In this document: in pieces, positions 7,814 to 17,176 of the stretch | Numbering within the stretch: the first letter of the stretch is position 1 | Layout: each line of letters opens with the position of its first letter | The notes under the pieces: generated by a model | What the model was told of the DNA's origin: nothing | What the model saw: only the letters and a program-made list of their open reading frames with translations | Databases searched by the model: none | Translations under genes and position numbers: made by a program | Assembly (NCBI GenBank): GCA_913060665.1 | Contig: CAJXUY010000006.1 | Coordinates: 62,001 to 126,000 of the forward strand | From: an uncultured Oleiphilaceae bacterium | GTDB taxonomy: Bacteria; Pseudomonadota; Gammaproteobacteria; Pseudomonadales; Oleiphilaceae | Reading direction: 5' to 3' | DNA: 64,000 nucleotides

Positions 7814-9439
7814 CTATTTATCCGCCAACGACTTTTTGTTAAGCGATGGTAGCTTGCCGCCATGCCGTATGAAATCAGCGTAACCACCGACATATTCGTT
7901 AACCACTCCGTCACCCTCAAAGACAATACAGCTTGTGACCACGTTATCTAGAAATTCACGATCGTGGCTGACCAGTAAGATAGTGCCGTCGAATTCAAGA
8001 AGAATCTCTTCCAGTAGCTCAAGGGTTTCCATATCAAGGTCGTTGGTCGGTTCATCCAATACCAATACGTTAGCGGGTTTGCTGAACAAGCGAGCGAGGA
8101 TCAGTCGATTTTGCTCACCACCGGACAGCGCTTTAACGGGCTGGCGAATGCGTTCAGGGGTAAACATGAAGTCTTGCAAATAGCTAATCACATGGCGATC
8201 TTTGCCATTGATGGTAATAAATTCTCGACCCTCTGCCATATTTTCAATAACGGTCTTATTGATATCCAGTTGGTCACGCAACTGATCAAAGTAGGCCAGT
8301 TCCATTTTGGTGCCAATTTTTACGCTACCTTCATCTGGCTCAACTTGCCCTAACAGTAACTTTAACAGTGTCGATTTACCCATGCCGTTAGCACCAATAA
8401 AGCCGATACGGTCACCGCGCATAATAACGGTAGAGAAGTCTTTAACTATTTTTTGACCGTCGTATGTTTTTGCTAGGTTATCGACTTCCACAACGATCTT
8501 GCCCGATCGGCTTGCAGTTTCAACTGCAAAATTGGCTTTGCCTTGACGCTCACGGCGCTGACTGCGTTCATCACGCATCTTCTTAAGATCACGTACTCGG
8601 CCTTCATTACGGGTTCGACGCGCCTTAACGCCTTGCCGAATCCAGATTTCTTCTTGCGCTAAACGCTTATCAAACTGACTATTGGCGGTTTCTTCGGCGG
8701 CTAACTGCTCAGCCTGAAAGGTTAAGAAGCCTTTATAGTCACCATCCCAATAACGCAAGTTACCGCGATCAATCTCGATAATGGAGGTAGACATACGCTG
8801 CAAAAAAGCACGATCGTGAGTCACTAGCATCAACGCCCCTCGAAAAGATTCCAGCTGCTTTTCGAGCCAGCTAATAGTGGGGATATCAAGGTGGTTTGTG
8901 GGCTCATCTAGTAACAACAGGTCTGGCTCGCTGACTAGCACGCGCGCCATTGCCACTCTTCGACGCCAGCCCCCTGAAAGAGATTTCATCGGTGTATCGG
9001 CGGGGAGATCTAGCGCTTCAATAATCGCATCGATTTTTTGACCAAAGCTCCAACCGTCTTTTGCTTCCAGCTGATCTTGCACAATGGTGAGTTTCTTCAT
9101 GCTGGCGTCATCAAACTCACCCATAATAAGGTGGTGATATTCTTTTAGCAGTGCCCCGACCTCTGCAAGACCATCAGCCACTATATCGTAGACAGTCGAG
9201 TCGTCAGCACTGGGCAAGTCTTGAGTTAAATAACCCACTTTAACGCCCGGACGAATCCATAGTTCGCCACTATCAGGAATATGCTGCCCATCGAGCATTT
9301 TCATAAACGTTGATTTACCCGCACCATTTCGACCCAGGATGCCTGTACGCTGACCTCGATGAACAGTGATATCAACTTTATCCAAAAGCACGTGAGTGCC
9401 AAAGGCGAGAGAGACATTGGTAAGAGACAATAAAGGCAT
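7814..9439 (-). CDS. uup: ABC-F family ATPase Uup, short form lacking the C-terminal coiled coil
   Basis: A cytosolic ABC-F protein with two nucleotide-binding domains and no membrane segments. The family acts on ribosomes or, for Uup, also in limiting transposon excision. The first domain has Walker A GRNGAGKST near 36-44 and LSGGWRRRVAMAR with LLLDEPTNHLD. The linker FDKRLAQEEIWIRQGVKARRT is typical of Uup. The second domain has GANGMGKST, LSGGEQNRL and LVLDEPTNDLD. E. coli Uup is about 635 residues and ends in a coiled-coil DNA-binding domain. This product stops at 541, soon after GGYADFIRHGG, so that domain is absent and no frameshifted remainder is visible downstream. Confidence 0.85.
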   Translation of the reverse strand: MPLLSLTNVSLAFGTHVLLDKVDITVHRGQRTGILGRNGAGKSTFMKMLDGQHIPDSGELWIRPGVKVGYLTQDLPSADDSTVYDIVADGLAEVGALLKEYHHLIMGEFDDASMKKLTIVQDQLEAKDGWSFGQKIDAIIEALDLPADTPMKSLSGGWRRRVAMARVLVSEPDLLLLDEPTNHLDIPTISWLEKQLESFRGALMLVTHDRAFLQRMSTSIIEIDRGNLRYWDGDYKGFLTFQAEQLAAEETANSQFDKRLAQEEIWIRQGVKARRTRNEGRVRDLKKMRDERSQRRERQGKANFAVETASRSGKIVVEVDNLAKTYDGQKIVKDFSTVIMRGDRIGFIGANGMGKSTLLKLLLGQVEPDEGSVKIGTKMELAYFDQLRDQLDINKTVIENMAEGREFITINGKDRHVISYLQDFMFTPERIRQPVKALSGGEQNRLILARLFSKPANVLVLDEPTNDLDMETLELLEEILLEFDGTILLVSHDREFLDNVVTSCIVFEGDGVVNEYVGGYADFIRHGGKLPSLNKKSLADK

Positions 9440-9543
9440 AAGGTGTGGTCACCGATAAAAATAGGGGCGCTGATTATCCCATACTTTAGTCAGTTAGAAC
9501 TTACTTAGACATTTTTTATTTAATAATGGTACGGATTCTGGCA

Positions 9544-10017
9544 TTACTCGCCTTTGGATTCGATCACTCGACCCTGACTACTCAGTGAATAACCTTGGGT
9601 GCCCGATGTCGCCAACATACGTGATTCTATCAACGGCGTAACAACCAATTCAGAAGACTCCCATCGAACAATAAAGTTAGCCCCCGTACCATCAACGCCC
9701 TTCTCATATCGAATTCGATAATTCTGCGAGGCAAATGGAGCCAATACCAATGGCTCTTGTAGATACTGCTTAGTCAACTTTCCGTGAGTATCATAACTCG
9801 TCACCGCATTGACCTTAAGTGCATGATTAGGATCTATATTGTGGATCGTAACCGTCGTAAAGCCTTTCACACTAAAGCTGCCCGACTTATACAACTCGGT
9901 ATAACTCGGCACATAAACAGTCTGCCCAGTGCTTTTAGACAACGCATCATGGGACCAAACATTGAGGCTTAACAGCGCTGTCACCGCCACAAACAATAGT
10001 AGAATTGAGGTTTTCAT
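9544..10017 (-). CDS. DUF3124 domain protein, exported
   Basis: The start MKTSILLLFVAVTALLSLNV at 10017 is chosen because a GGGAGAAAAAGGA ribosome region precedes it and it yields a standard signal peptide of about 22 residues. The rest matches the DUF3124 pattern: GQTVYVPSYTELYKSG, then FTTVTIHNID, then TSYDTHGKLTKQYL, then RIRYEKGVDGTGANFIVRW. The domain has no known activity; the protein is probably periplasmic. It stands alone between uup and the TonB operon on the same strand. Family assignment is moderately sure; function is unknown. Confidence 0.7.
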   Translation of the reverse strand: MKTSILLLFVAVTALLSLNVWSHDALSKSTGQTVYVPSYTELYKSGSFSVKGFTTVTIHNIDPNHALKVNAVTSYDTHGKLTKQYLQEPLVLAPFASQNYRIRYEKGVDGTGANFIVRWESSELVVTPLIESRMLATSGTQGYSLSSQGRVIESKGE

Positions 10018-10133
10018 TCCTTTTTCTCCCGATTGATTACAACGATTAAGCCTACTAGTAATACCCAATTATTCAACTCTATTGTAAAGGAACATCAATG
10101 TTCTCAAGAACAGATGTCAGTATGATGGGAAGA

Positions 10134-10171
10134 CCCTGATTCCGTTCGTACCTTACTTCATCAAGGCTACG
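10134..10171. repeat. REP-like repeat (single copy)
   Basis: A 38-bp stretch beginning CCCTGATTCCGTTCGTACC and ending TCATCAAGGCTACG. It is a close copy (about 32-33 of 38 positions) of a sequence between cobM and cobW at 47918-47955. Its ends, CCCTGAT and ATCAAGG, can pair into a hairpin. It lies just after the stop of the TPR gene, the usual location of REP-type intergenic repeats. Confidence 0.55.
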
Positions 10172-10182
10172 AGAACATTCTT

Positions 10183-12045
10183 TTACTGAATACCCAACTG
10201 CAGCTCATAAGCGGGCTCTGCGGTTGGGTTGCTCGCATCCATCGTTAATATCATTCTGCTCTCGCCTGTGGGAGTATGTCCAGCGGCTATAGACTGCTTA
10301 ATTAGTAACCCCCATGCTGCTGGGATTTCTTGCCCTGGGCCATTAAAAATAACAAACGCACACTTAAATTCTTTTGCCTTTTTAGCGCGATAAGGGCCTT
10401 TGTTTCTTGGTTTTCCTTTATATGGAAACGCCAAACGAAATTTGAGAGGTTGGCCTTCTTTAATCTCTCCTGCTGCAGAGTTACCTTCAATGAGTATATG
10501 TAATGGGCCATCTATCGTACCGCCGGATTTCACCAACGCAATGCCTGCTCTAATGGCATTCTTTTTGATCGAGGTGGCAATATCTTCGGCTTTGGCGGTG
10601 AGGTTGAGTCCATATAAAGACTGTTTTTCTATTGTTTTGGTTTCTACGGTGTCGGTAAGTGCATCGGAAGTCAGCGCTATTTGCGCACTGTTTTCATTCG
10701 CGACTATTGCAACTTGAGCGCTTGGCTTTCGGCGAATGCTGGCATACCGAACTTTACGATCTCTTGGATGACAAGGGCCTGAAATCTCACTGAGTTCATC
10801 ATCAGACGAAGGTTTCGCTTCAATAAAATCAAGCCACTGCTGCGCTTTTTCGCTTTGGCCGCCAATCAACGTTGCATTGATAAATGAGCGTCTTGCATCC
10901 AGTTTATGACCCATTTTCAGCTGACTGACACCTAATAACAGGTTCGCTTGGCTGACATATTTATCCTGTAACACATTGCCGCAGGCCGTTAATAACGTAA
11001 GGTTCATATCCTTCCAATGAGACTGCTCCATCTGCAGCTGGGCGAGTCGAATAAATAGATCCATATCCTGAATAACATCGAGAGATTGCTTTAGAGTATC
11101 GGCGGCTTTTTCTTTCTCTCTGGCCTGCAACCAATATTCAAAAATACGTTTTCGATACTCCTCAGTATCTTTAATTTCACCTTGGTCGATCGCCTGTTCT
11201 AGCGTTCTGGCCCCCTTCTCTGCCACATGGTTAGCTACGTATAAGTCAGCCAGTAGCAGTACGTCTTTTGATTCAAAAGGAAGTTTTTTCTGGCGCGCCA
11301 ACGCTAGCCGGTCAAGCGCCTGCTTACGCTTGTTCTGGGCTAATAATATTGATGTTAGTTGTCGCCAGTACTTAAATGTCTGTGGATGACGATGAATCAA
11401 CTGTTGCAGCACTGTCTCGCTCTGTGGGTAAGCGCCCGCCTTGTAATAAAGCGCTAGCATCTGGTTAAGTTGATTTTCGGTTAAGCCCCCTTCCGTTGCG
11501 GATGAGGCAGTAGATGAAGGTGTTATTTTATCGAGAGTTTCAACGGTCGACAGATAATCCTGCACACCAAAGTAAGACTGTGCCAGCAATATTTGAGCCT
11601 CTATATCTAAAACCGTCAAACGCTTTAGCGTCGTGATAGCTTGCGCGTATTGTTCTTCAAGCACATAGACACTGGCGAGTTCTTTTAATAATTCTTGGTT
11701 AGCAACACTTGATAGTCCTTCTGCATCAAGCGCTGTGTTGTAGAACTCAATCGCTTTTGCATAGTCTTTTTGGTTAATGTATTGATGAGCCAGGTACCGC
11801 CCGGCACTAGACTTTCCATAGGCGTCGGTCATGCTATTGATTTGCTGTTCAAGTTCTTGTAACGAGAGACTCGCTGATTCATTCAGCTTTTTGTTGGGGT
11901 CTAGATAAAGCTTACTTCGATAATATTCAGCGGAAACTCGCTGGGTTAATAGCAACATCAGGACTAGCAACGCCATCAGGGACAAAGGCATTATCAGCTT
12001 TGAGCTGCATAAAAGAGAAAGGGGTTGCTTAAATATTACACTCAT
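10183..12045 (-). CDS. TPR-repeat protein of a TonB2-type system
   Basis: A 620-residue protein with one N-terminal membrane segment (about residues 17-36, LIMPLSLMALLVLMLLLTQR) and the remainder periplasmic. Tetratricopeptide-like helical pairs run from about residue 60 to 400, for example DYAKAIEFYNTALDAEG and EQYAQAITTLKRLTVLD. The last 200 residues are beta-rich. It overlaps tonB by 4 nt (ATGA) and closes the DUF3450-ttpC-exbB-exbD-tonB operon. TPR proteins sit at this place in many gammaproteobacterial TonB2 operons, where they probably organise the transducer or its receptor; the exact role is unproven. Confidence 0.78.
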   Translation of the reverse strand: MSVIFKQPLSLLCSSKLIMPLSLMALLVLMLLLTQRVSAEYYRSKLYLDPNKKLNESASLSLQELEQQINSMTDAYGKSSAGRYLAHQYINQKDYAKAIEFYNTALDAEGLSSVANQELLKELASVYVLEEQYAQAITTLKRLTVLDIEAQILLAQSYFGVQDYLSTVETLDKITPSSTASSATEGGLTENQLNQMLALYYKAGAYPQSETVLQQLIHRHPQTFKYWRQLTSILLAQNKRKQALDRLALARQKKLPFESKDVLLLADLYVANHVAEKGARTLEQAIDQGEIKDTEEYRKRIFEYWLQAREKEKAADTLKQSLDVIQDMDLFIRLAQLQMEQSHWKDMNLTLLTACGNVLQDKYVSQANLLLGVSQLKMGHKLDARRSFINATLIGGQSEKAQQWLDFIEAKPSSDDELSEISGPCHPRDRKVRYASIRRKPSAQVAIVANENSAQIALTSDALTDTVETKTIEKQSLYGLNLTAKAEDIATSIKKNAIRAGIALVKSGGTIDGPLHILIEGNSAAGEIKEGQPLKFRLAFPYKGKPRNKGPYRAKKAKEFKCAFVIFNGPGQEIPAAWGLLIKQSIAAGHTPTGESRMILTMDASNPTAEPAYELQLGIQ

Positions 12046-12773
12046 TTATACGCCACATTTTCAGGGTGGTGTTTCCAATAGAGTGATATTTTTTGGGTGA
12101 GTATCATATCTCCCGAATAGTTTTTTATTGAACTCACATCATAGCGCCATAATCCAATGGCCCGCTTAACCTCTTCTTCAAAAACACCCTTGGGATTAGC
12201 ATCTAACATACGAATATTTCGGGTATAGCCTGACTTATCGACGGTAAACGCAACCAACACCCAGCCATTGAGTTTGTTATCCCAAGCCAACTTCGGAATA
12301 TTAGGCCGACGGGTGGTATAAGGTGATATCTCTACATAACCCTGACTATCTTCTCCTTCATCTAACACGCCTAAATCTTGACCCGAAACAGGCATTGCCC
12401 ACTGACCTGCTGAAGACCCTACATTGATAGACAGCGAGCCTATATTCACATTCGGCATGGTGTGATCAATCTGTGTAACTGGCTCAACGGATACCGCCTG
12501 CAAGGTTTCCATTTTGGGCTCTTCTTTCGCCGATTTTATGGGGTCAGATTCCAGCTCTGGTTCAATTGATTTGGGCTTGGGAGACTTATGATAAAGATCC
12601 ACAAACGCAGCCAGTTCGATCGTCTCCACTGCCTCATGATCAGACTGAATAAGGCTTTGCATAAATAGAAATATTGCAAGAGTAATCAGCCCCGATACAC
12701 CCAGCACAATGATTGCTTTGCTTAATGAAATCAACAAGCGCGAAAAGGAAGACGAGGCAGTCATCGGATTCAC
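12042..12773 (-). CDS. TonB family energy transducer
   Basis: A periplasm-spanning protein that carries ExbB-ExbD-derived energy to outer-membrane receptors. It has an N-terminal anchor near residues 17-38 (KAIIVLGVSGLITLAIFLFM) and a proline/charged linker with PKPKSIEPELESDP. The C-terminal TonB domain has GWVLVAFTVDKSGYTRNIRML followed by FEEEVKRAIGLWRY. Translation probably starts at GTG 12773, which overlaps the exbD stop (TAGTG). At 243 residues it matches TonB2-type proteins. The tail after the domain is short. Confidence 0.88.
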   Translation of the reverse strand: MNPMTASSSFSRLLISLSKAIIVLGVSGLITLAIFLFMQSLIQSDHEAVETIELAAFVDLYHKSPKPKSIEPELESDPIKSAKEEPKMETLQAVSVEPVTQIDHTMPNVNIGSLSINVGSSAGQWAMPVSGQDLGVLDEGEDSQGYVEISPYTTRRPNIPKLAWDNKLNGWVLVAFTVDKSGYTRNIRMLDANPKGVFEEEVKRAIGLWRYDVSSIKNYSGDMILTQKISLYWKHHPENVAYK

Positions 12774-13183
12774 TACGGCGCAACAGTATTCGCCGCTATG
12801 GCGATTTTGTCGATACCCGCTAGCCGGATTTGATCCATTACGGCCACTAGCGTGCGGGTCGCGGCCTCTTGATCTGACTGAATCACCACAGAGCCTTCGG
12901 GGTTTGCAGCGTGTAACCTGGCGACCACAGTTCTGACGGAGCGAATATCGATGGGCCGTTTATCAATCCAGACCTCTCCTTCAGCATTGATCGCGACAAA
13001 CACATTGGCTTTCTCTTGCTTTGATGCTGTTTGGGCCTTAGGGGTATTCACCGTTATACCTGACTCTTTAACAAACGAAGTCGTGACAATAAAGAAAATC
13101 AGCATAATAAACACGATATCGAGCATGGGCGTCATATCCAGCTCAGCATCTGAATTATTACTGCTATGTCGTCTTGCGTTCAT
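12773..13183 (-). CDS. exbD: Biopolymer transport protein ExbD
   Basis: A 136-residue ExbD/TolR family protein: short cytoplasmic N-terminus, one membrane segment at about 20-40, and a periplasmic domain. The segment LDMTPMLDIVFIMLIFFIVT carries the conserved proton-path aspartate (MLDIVF). The periplasmic domain shows GEVWIDKRPID and VVIQSDQEAATRTLVAVMD. With ExbB it forms the proton-driven motor for TonB. It follows exbB by 21 nt and overlaps the tonB start. Confidence 0.92.
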   Translation of the reverse strand: MNARRHSSNNSDAELDMTPMLDIVFIMLIFFIVTTSFVKESGITVNTPKAQTASKQEKANVFVAINAEGEVWIDKRPIDIRSVRTVVARLHAANPEGSVVIQSDQEAATRTLVAVMDQIRLAGIDKIAIAANTVAP

Positions 13184-13204
13184 AAAATACGTCGTCTTGC
13201 CGCC

Positions 13205-13741
13205 TTAAAGCAGCATCAGTTTGTCTGCCAATGTACTGGTTTCGTTATCCGCTATCTGCCTCAAGCGAACTGAAAAGTAATAACCCGATAATGCAACCAC
13301 TAGCCCAGCCATGGTCGGTATCGTCGCCAAGTAAACGCCTTGCGCCATACTCTGGGCGTCACTCGTCCCATTAACCGCAATAATTTCAAAGACCTTAATC
13401 ATACCGGTAACCGTTCCTAACAGTCCTAGCAGCGGGCAGAGAATAATCAACGTTTTTATCACCGAGAGTCGAGCATGTAGTTGAATACGAACCTCCGAGA
13501 TAATGCCTTCCCGAATTTTATAAGCCCGCCATGATTGATGATCACTGCGGCTCTGCCAGTCAACAATGATCTTTTTCGCCAATAGGGGAAAGCCCATTTT
13601 GTAAAACCAATAGCGGTCAACAATACATAACCAAAGCATCAGGCAGGTGACAAATACCGCCCAAATAATAGGGCCACCTTGCTCGATAAAGGCCTGTATG
13701 TCGCTCAGAGAGTGCGCAAAGAACGCTATAATAGTCTGCAT
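13205..13741 (-). CDS. exbB: ExbB-type proton channel (TonB2 system ExbB2)
   Basis: A 178-residue MotA/TolQ/ExbB family protein with three membrane segments, near residues 24-42, 100-125 and 140-165. It has the family core IILCPLLGLLGTVTGMIKVF and MAQGVYLATIPTMAGLVVALSG. The short length is typical of the second ExbB in TonB2 operons, as opposed to the larger TtpC encoded next to it. It lies 9 nt after ttpC and 21 nt before exbD, so all are one transcription unit. Confidence 0.9.
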   Translation of the reverse strand: MQTIIAFFAHSLSDIQAFIEQGGPIIWAVFVTCLMLWLCIVDRYWFYKMGFPLLAKKIIVDWQSRSDHQSWRAYKIREGIISEVRIQLHARLSVIKTLIILCPLLGLLGTVTGMIKVFEIIAVNGTSDAQSMAQGVYLATIPTMAGLVVALSGYYFSVRLRQIADNETSTLADKLMLL

Positions 13742-13750
13742 ATTAAAACG

Positions 13751-15184
13751 TTAATCATCTTTTGAGTCAGGTGAATTAGAATGAAACTCCATTACTCGCG
13801 CCATAATACCTGCACTTTGCTCATCCAGCCGTTGAACCATATTTCCCGACAACGACGACACCAAACTATGACCAAATAATAGCGGTATAGCCACCACCAA
13901 ACCCAGCACAGTAGTCACCAATGCTTGCGATATTCCACCCGCCATTAACTTAGGGTCACCACTACCAAACAAACTAATCGCCTGAAACGTGATAATCATA
14001 CCGGTTACCGTACCCAGCAACCCTAACAAGGGCGAGATAGCCGCTAACAACTTAATCAGATTATGACTTCGCTCCAATCGTGGTATTTCCGCCAAGACCG
14101 CTTCGTCGAGCTTATATTGAATTTTATCGTCTTCCGCTTTAAACCCTACAGCACTTAGCAATACACGACCCAGTGGATTTTTGTTAGACGGTTGATCAAT
14201 ACGGGCTAGCTGGCGTTTCATGGCCCCATGAATAACCGTCAAGTACAAGACACGCCAAAGTGTCATCAACAACCCCAATAGACCCATACCGATAATAATG
14301 TAACCAATGACGCCGCCCTGCTCTATACGTTCCTGCAAAGTAGGTACATAGGTCATTAATCCCATCAAACTGCCACCCGTAGGGTCAACGACAATAGGCA
14401 TTAGTTGCCTAGATGAGTCTGAAAATGCAACAGCCTCTCTTACATGGCGACCAGATGGTTGGCGGCTCAGCTCAAGCAATTCACCTGTTTCTGGGATATA
14501 ACGTAAGAAGTCGCCTTCACTAAATGCCGTAAAGGTACCGACTCTCATCACTGATCGGTTTTCGACATGGCCATCAGCAGTCACTACGGACCCGTCATAG
14601 CTGACAATCTTGCCCGACTCCGTCATCTCTTCTTGCACCAACAGCCAGAGCTGCTCTAGATCGTGCATGCTTGCGAGGCGCTCAGTCTGCAGCAACGCAT
14701 CCAGCTTTTCACGACGCTCCGGCTTTTGCGCCGTTACCATCGAGTCTTGTAATGCCGCCGAAAAGTCACCGGCCATTGCTGTATAAATGCTATAGATATC
14801 ACCCAGTTCTTGCTTCTTTTTTAACAGTACCTGCTGCGCCTGTTTTATTCGTTCTGCATTCTCGATGGTCTGTTTTTTTAGCGGGTTATTACCACGTTGC
14901 GATGCTTCAAATGTTTTCTTAGCCTCTGCCAACAAAGCCTTTTGACGGCTCTTCTGCGCTATAAACTTTTGTTCTCGTTGTTTATTTAACTGTGCTTCTT
15001 GCTGACGGTTTTGCTTAACGGTTTCAAGCAGCTCATCCAAGTTATTAATCGGTTGATTCTGGCTGGGCAACTCTGGATTTGTATTGGGGCTAAGTTTAGC
15101 GCTAGTCTGCTGCGCTAATAGCAGGCTAGGCATCGCACATAATATGACTAAACAATAAGCGTAGATGTTCATTGCAGTGCTCAT
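13751..15184 (-). CDS. TtpC-like MotA/TolQ/ExbB proton channel with periplasmic coiled coil
   Basis: A 477-residue protein of the type called TtpC in Vibrio TonB2 systems. It has a signal peptide (AYCLVILCAMPSLLLAQQ) and a long charged coiled coil at about 45-130 (NRQQEAQLNKQREQKFIAQK). A beta-rich periplasmic part precedes a C-terminal ExbB domain with three membrane segments and the core LAAISPLLGLLGTVTGMI. In Vibrio, TtpC is needed for TonB2-dependent iron uptake; the same role here is inferred. It overlaps the upstream DUF3450 gene by 4 nt. A downstream in-frame ATG four codons in is an equally possible start. Confidence 0.88.
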   Translation of the reverse strand: MSTAMNIYAYCLVILCAMPSLLLAQQTSAKLSPNTNPELPSQNQPINNLDELLETVKQNRQQEAQLNKQREQKFIAQKSRQKALLAEAKKTFEASQRGNNPLKKQTIENAERIKQAQQVLLKKKQELGDIYSIYTAMAGDFSAALQDSMVTAQKPERREKLDALLQTERLASMHDLEQLWLLVQEEMTESGKIVSYDGSVVTADGHVENRSVMRVGTFTAFSEGDFLRYIPETGELLELSRQPSGRHVREAVAFSDSSRQLMPIVVDPTGGSLMGLMTYVPTLQERIEQGGVIGYIIIGMGLLGLLMTLWRVLYLTVIHGAMKRQLARIDQPSNKNPLGRVLLSAVGFKAEDDKIQYKLDEAVLAEIPRLERSHNLIKLLAAISPLLGLLGTVTGMIITFQAISLFGSGDPKLMAGGISQALVTTVLGLVVAIPLLFGHSLVSSLSGNMVQRLDEQSAGIMARVMEFHSNSPDSKDD

Positions 15185-15933
15185 TCAGGCTTCACCATTG
15201 GCAGTCGCATTAGCTGCGGTGCGACTTGGTTACCTGCCACTCGAATAGCGTCCGATATATTGCGACCAAACTCGGCAGGCAACAAATCCCACTCGCGGGT
15301 TTCATTATTCCAGTAGGCCGATGTGATACCATCAAGCGTTCGATAATAAAACGCCACTCGGCCAATTCTTAAAAACTCAACCGACAGATTTTCTCCCTCT
15401 ACTTCTAAGGTGTCCCGATAGGACTCCACCGAGCGACCATAGTCATTCTCAATTTGAAACACCTCTAACAACAATCGATACTTATCGGGCAAGGGTAAAC
15501 TGGGGTTTCGTAAATGCTGCTTCAACTGAATAACCCCATTAACCCGCTGTTCCTGATGAAACGGTATATCCAAAACCACAAATTTCTCTAATGAGTCCGC
15601 CATGCTGTTCATTAACGGCATAATGCGCAGTTGCGTCACATTGATTTCATCAATCTGTTTTTGCAACGAGTCTAACTCTGCGTCTTGATCCGCGTTTAAC
15701 TGTTTAAGTTCATAATTGTAGGTATTTTGATACTCGGTATTCAGCGTAATCTGCTGGTACTCTTCTAGCATCTTCTGAGTCTGCAACGCCATACGGTCAA
15801 TACGCTGCTGCGAGGCAATTGCATTTTGATTGGTTTTACCCACGACTTTGAGGCTGTCATCTACGGTCGCGGCCTTTAGCGAGGTCATCACCAACCCCGA
15901 AACTAGTAACAGCACTATTGATCTTATATTCAT
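15181..15933 (-). CDS. DUF3450 periplasmic coiled-coil protein
   Basis: The first gene of the TonB2-type operon. The 250-residue product has a signal peptide (MNIRSIVLLLVSGLVMTSLKA) and an extended coiled coil to about residue 105 (LQTQKMLEEYQQI and LDSLQKQIDEINVTQLRIMP). A DUF3450 C-terminal part contains VDIPFHQEQR-like LDIPFHQEQRVNG, LEVFQIENDYGRSVE and RIGRVAFYYRTLDG. DUF3450 proteins nearly always precede ttpC-exbB-exbD-tonB, suggesting a periplasmic partner of TtpC. It begins 37 nt after the araC-type gene on the same strand. Confidence 0.85.
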   Translation of the reverse strand: MNIRSIVLLLVSGLVMTSLKAATVDDSLKVVGKTNQNAIASQQRIDRMALQTQKMLEEYQQITLNTEYQNTYNYELKQLNADQDAELDSLQKQIDEINVTQLRIMPLMNSMADSLEKFVVLDIPFHQEQRVNGVIQLKQHLRNPSLPLPDKYRLLLEVFQIENDYGRSVESYRDTLEVEGENLSVEFLRIGRVAFYYRTLDGITSAYWNNETREWDLLPAEFGRNISDAIRVAGNQVAPQLMRLPMVKPE

Positions 15934-15969
15934 ACTGATAAAGCTCTCACAACGTTGTTACCACCCCCT

Positions 15970-16995
15970 TTATGGGCGATTTATATGTTTTTTTCGATAC
16001 TGTCCTGGCGTCAGGTCTGTCCACTTCTTAAATGCCCGCTGAAAAGCACTCTGATCAGAGAACCCCAGTAGAAAGGTTATCTCAGAAAAATCGATCATAT
16101 CACCCTCTATCTGCTTTAGTGCCAGTGTCTTGCGAGTATCATCAAGTACGGCCTGATAGGTTAACGCATCTTCTTTAAGCTTACGTTGCAACTGTCGTTC
16201 CGACAATTCTAACGTAGCCGCGATATGTCCAAGACTCACCTCACCACTTTGCAGCTGAGCCGAAATGGCCGCTTTCACTTGATCAACAAACTGGTCTGAG
16301 CTATTCAGTTGCAACAATAGTCCTTCAGCATATTTATCTAACATCGCCAACATCGTAGGGTCATACTGTCTCAGTGCCAGTTTTAGAAAGGATGTAGGAA
16401 AGGTCACTCTCACTCGATCCCCTCCAAAGGTCACCGGACAACGGAAAATACGCGCATGCTCAACGACGCTATCAGGTTCAGCATGTTGAAATTGTATTGA
16501 GCTAGGTGATAGGTCTGTACCGCTAATCCAGCGTGCAAAGGTGATCCAGCTTGCCACATTTTCCTCTGCTATATGACGTGTCGCTTCGGGGGCACAGGTG
16601 TCCCATGTCAGTTCGACCTTATCCGCTGATACATGATAACGAGACATCGCCACATTACAGACTAGGTTTTCGTAACGAGTATGCCGTTGAACAGCTTCTT
16701 CAAGGGTTTTGCAGTTCATAATCGACAAGCCCAATACACCATATTGGTTCGGCTTAATTTGCTCTCCAACATGTAACCCTATGTTGCTATCTCCGGTTAG
16801 TGTTTCTGCTTCGTAGAGCATTTGGTTAAAGTGCTCTACCGGCAGTCGCGCCTGAAAATTTTCAATTATCGACTCATTCACTTTATAACGGCCAAGAAAG
16901 CGCTCGGTATCGATATTGCGTAACCGTAAGAAGTCGATAAGGCCGCGAAGATAGGCCGCAGAGATTTGACTCGTCATCATTGTGTTAGCGTTCAT
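15970..16995 (-). CDS. AraC family transcriptional regulator
   Basis: A 341-residue regulator. Residues about 20-210 match the arabinose-operon-regulator-type ligand domain common in AraC proteins of the OruR group (RLPVEHFNQMLYEAETLTGD and GLHVGEQIKPNQYGVLG). Residues about 245-338 form the double helix-turn-helix: LGHIAATLELSERQLQRKLK and the conserved ITFLLGFSDQSAFQRAFKKW with TPGQYRKK. It is 37 nt upstream of the DUF3450 gene and may be co-transcribed with the TonB operon. The inducer is not predictable. Confidence 0.88.
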   Translation of the reverse strand: MNANTMMTSQISAAYLRGLIDFLRLRNIDTERFLGRYKVNESIIENFQARLPVEHFNQMLYEAETLTGDSNIGLHVGEQIKPNQYGVLGLSIMNCKTLEEAVQRHTRYENLVCNVAMSRYHVSADKVELTWDTCAPEATRHIAEENVASWITFARWISGTDLSPSSIQFQHAEPDSVVEHARIFRCPVTFGGDRVRVTFPTSFLKLALRQYDPTMLAMLDKYAEGLLLQLNSSDQFVDQVKAAISAQLQSGEVSLGHIAATLELSERQLQRKLKEDALTYQAVLDDTRKTLALKQIEGDMIDFSEITFLLGFSDQSAFQRAFKKWTDLTPGQYRKKHINRP

Positions 16996-17176
16996 TTCTA
17001 GTACCAGTGGCTTACACCTCTAATATGGTAGATTGTCGTATTTGGTCAATAAGGCTGGCATATATGTTCTATATTGGTTTATGACCTTACCCCATAATGT
17101 GCGTCATCATCAAATAATAGGCGGGCATTTAAAGACTCGCTAATAAAACCATCAACATTCCAGGAGCATGAGAGGT

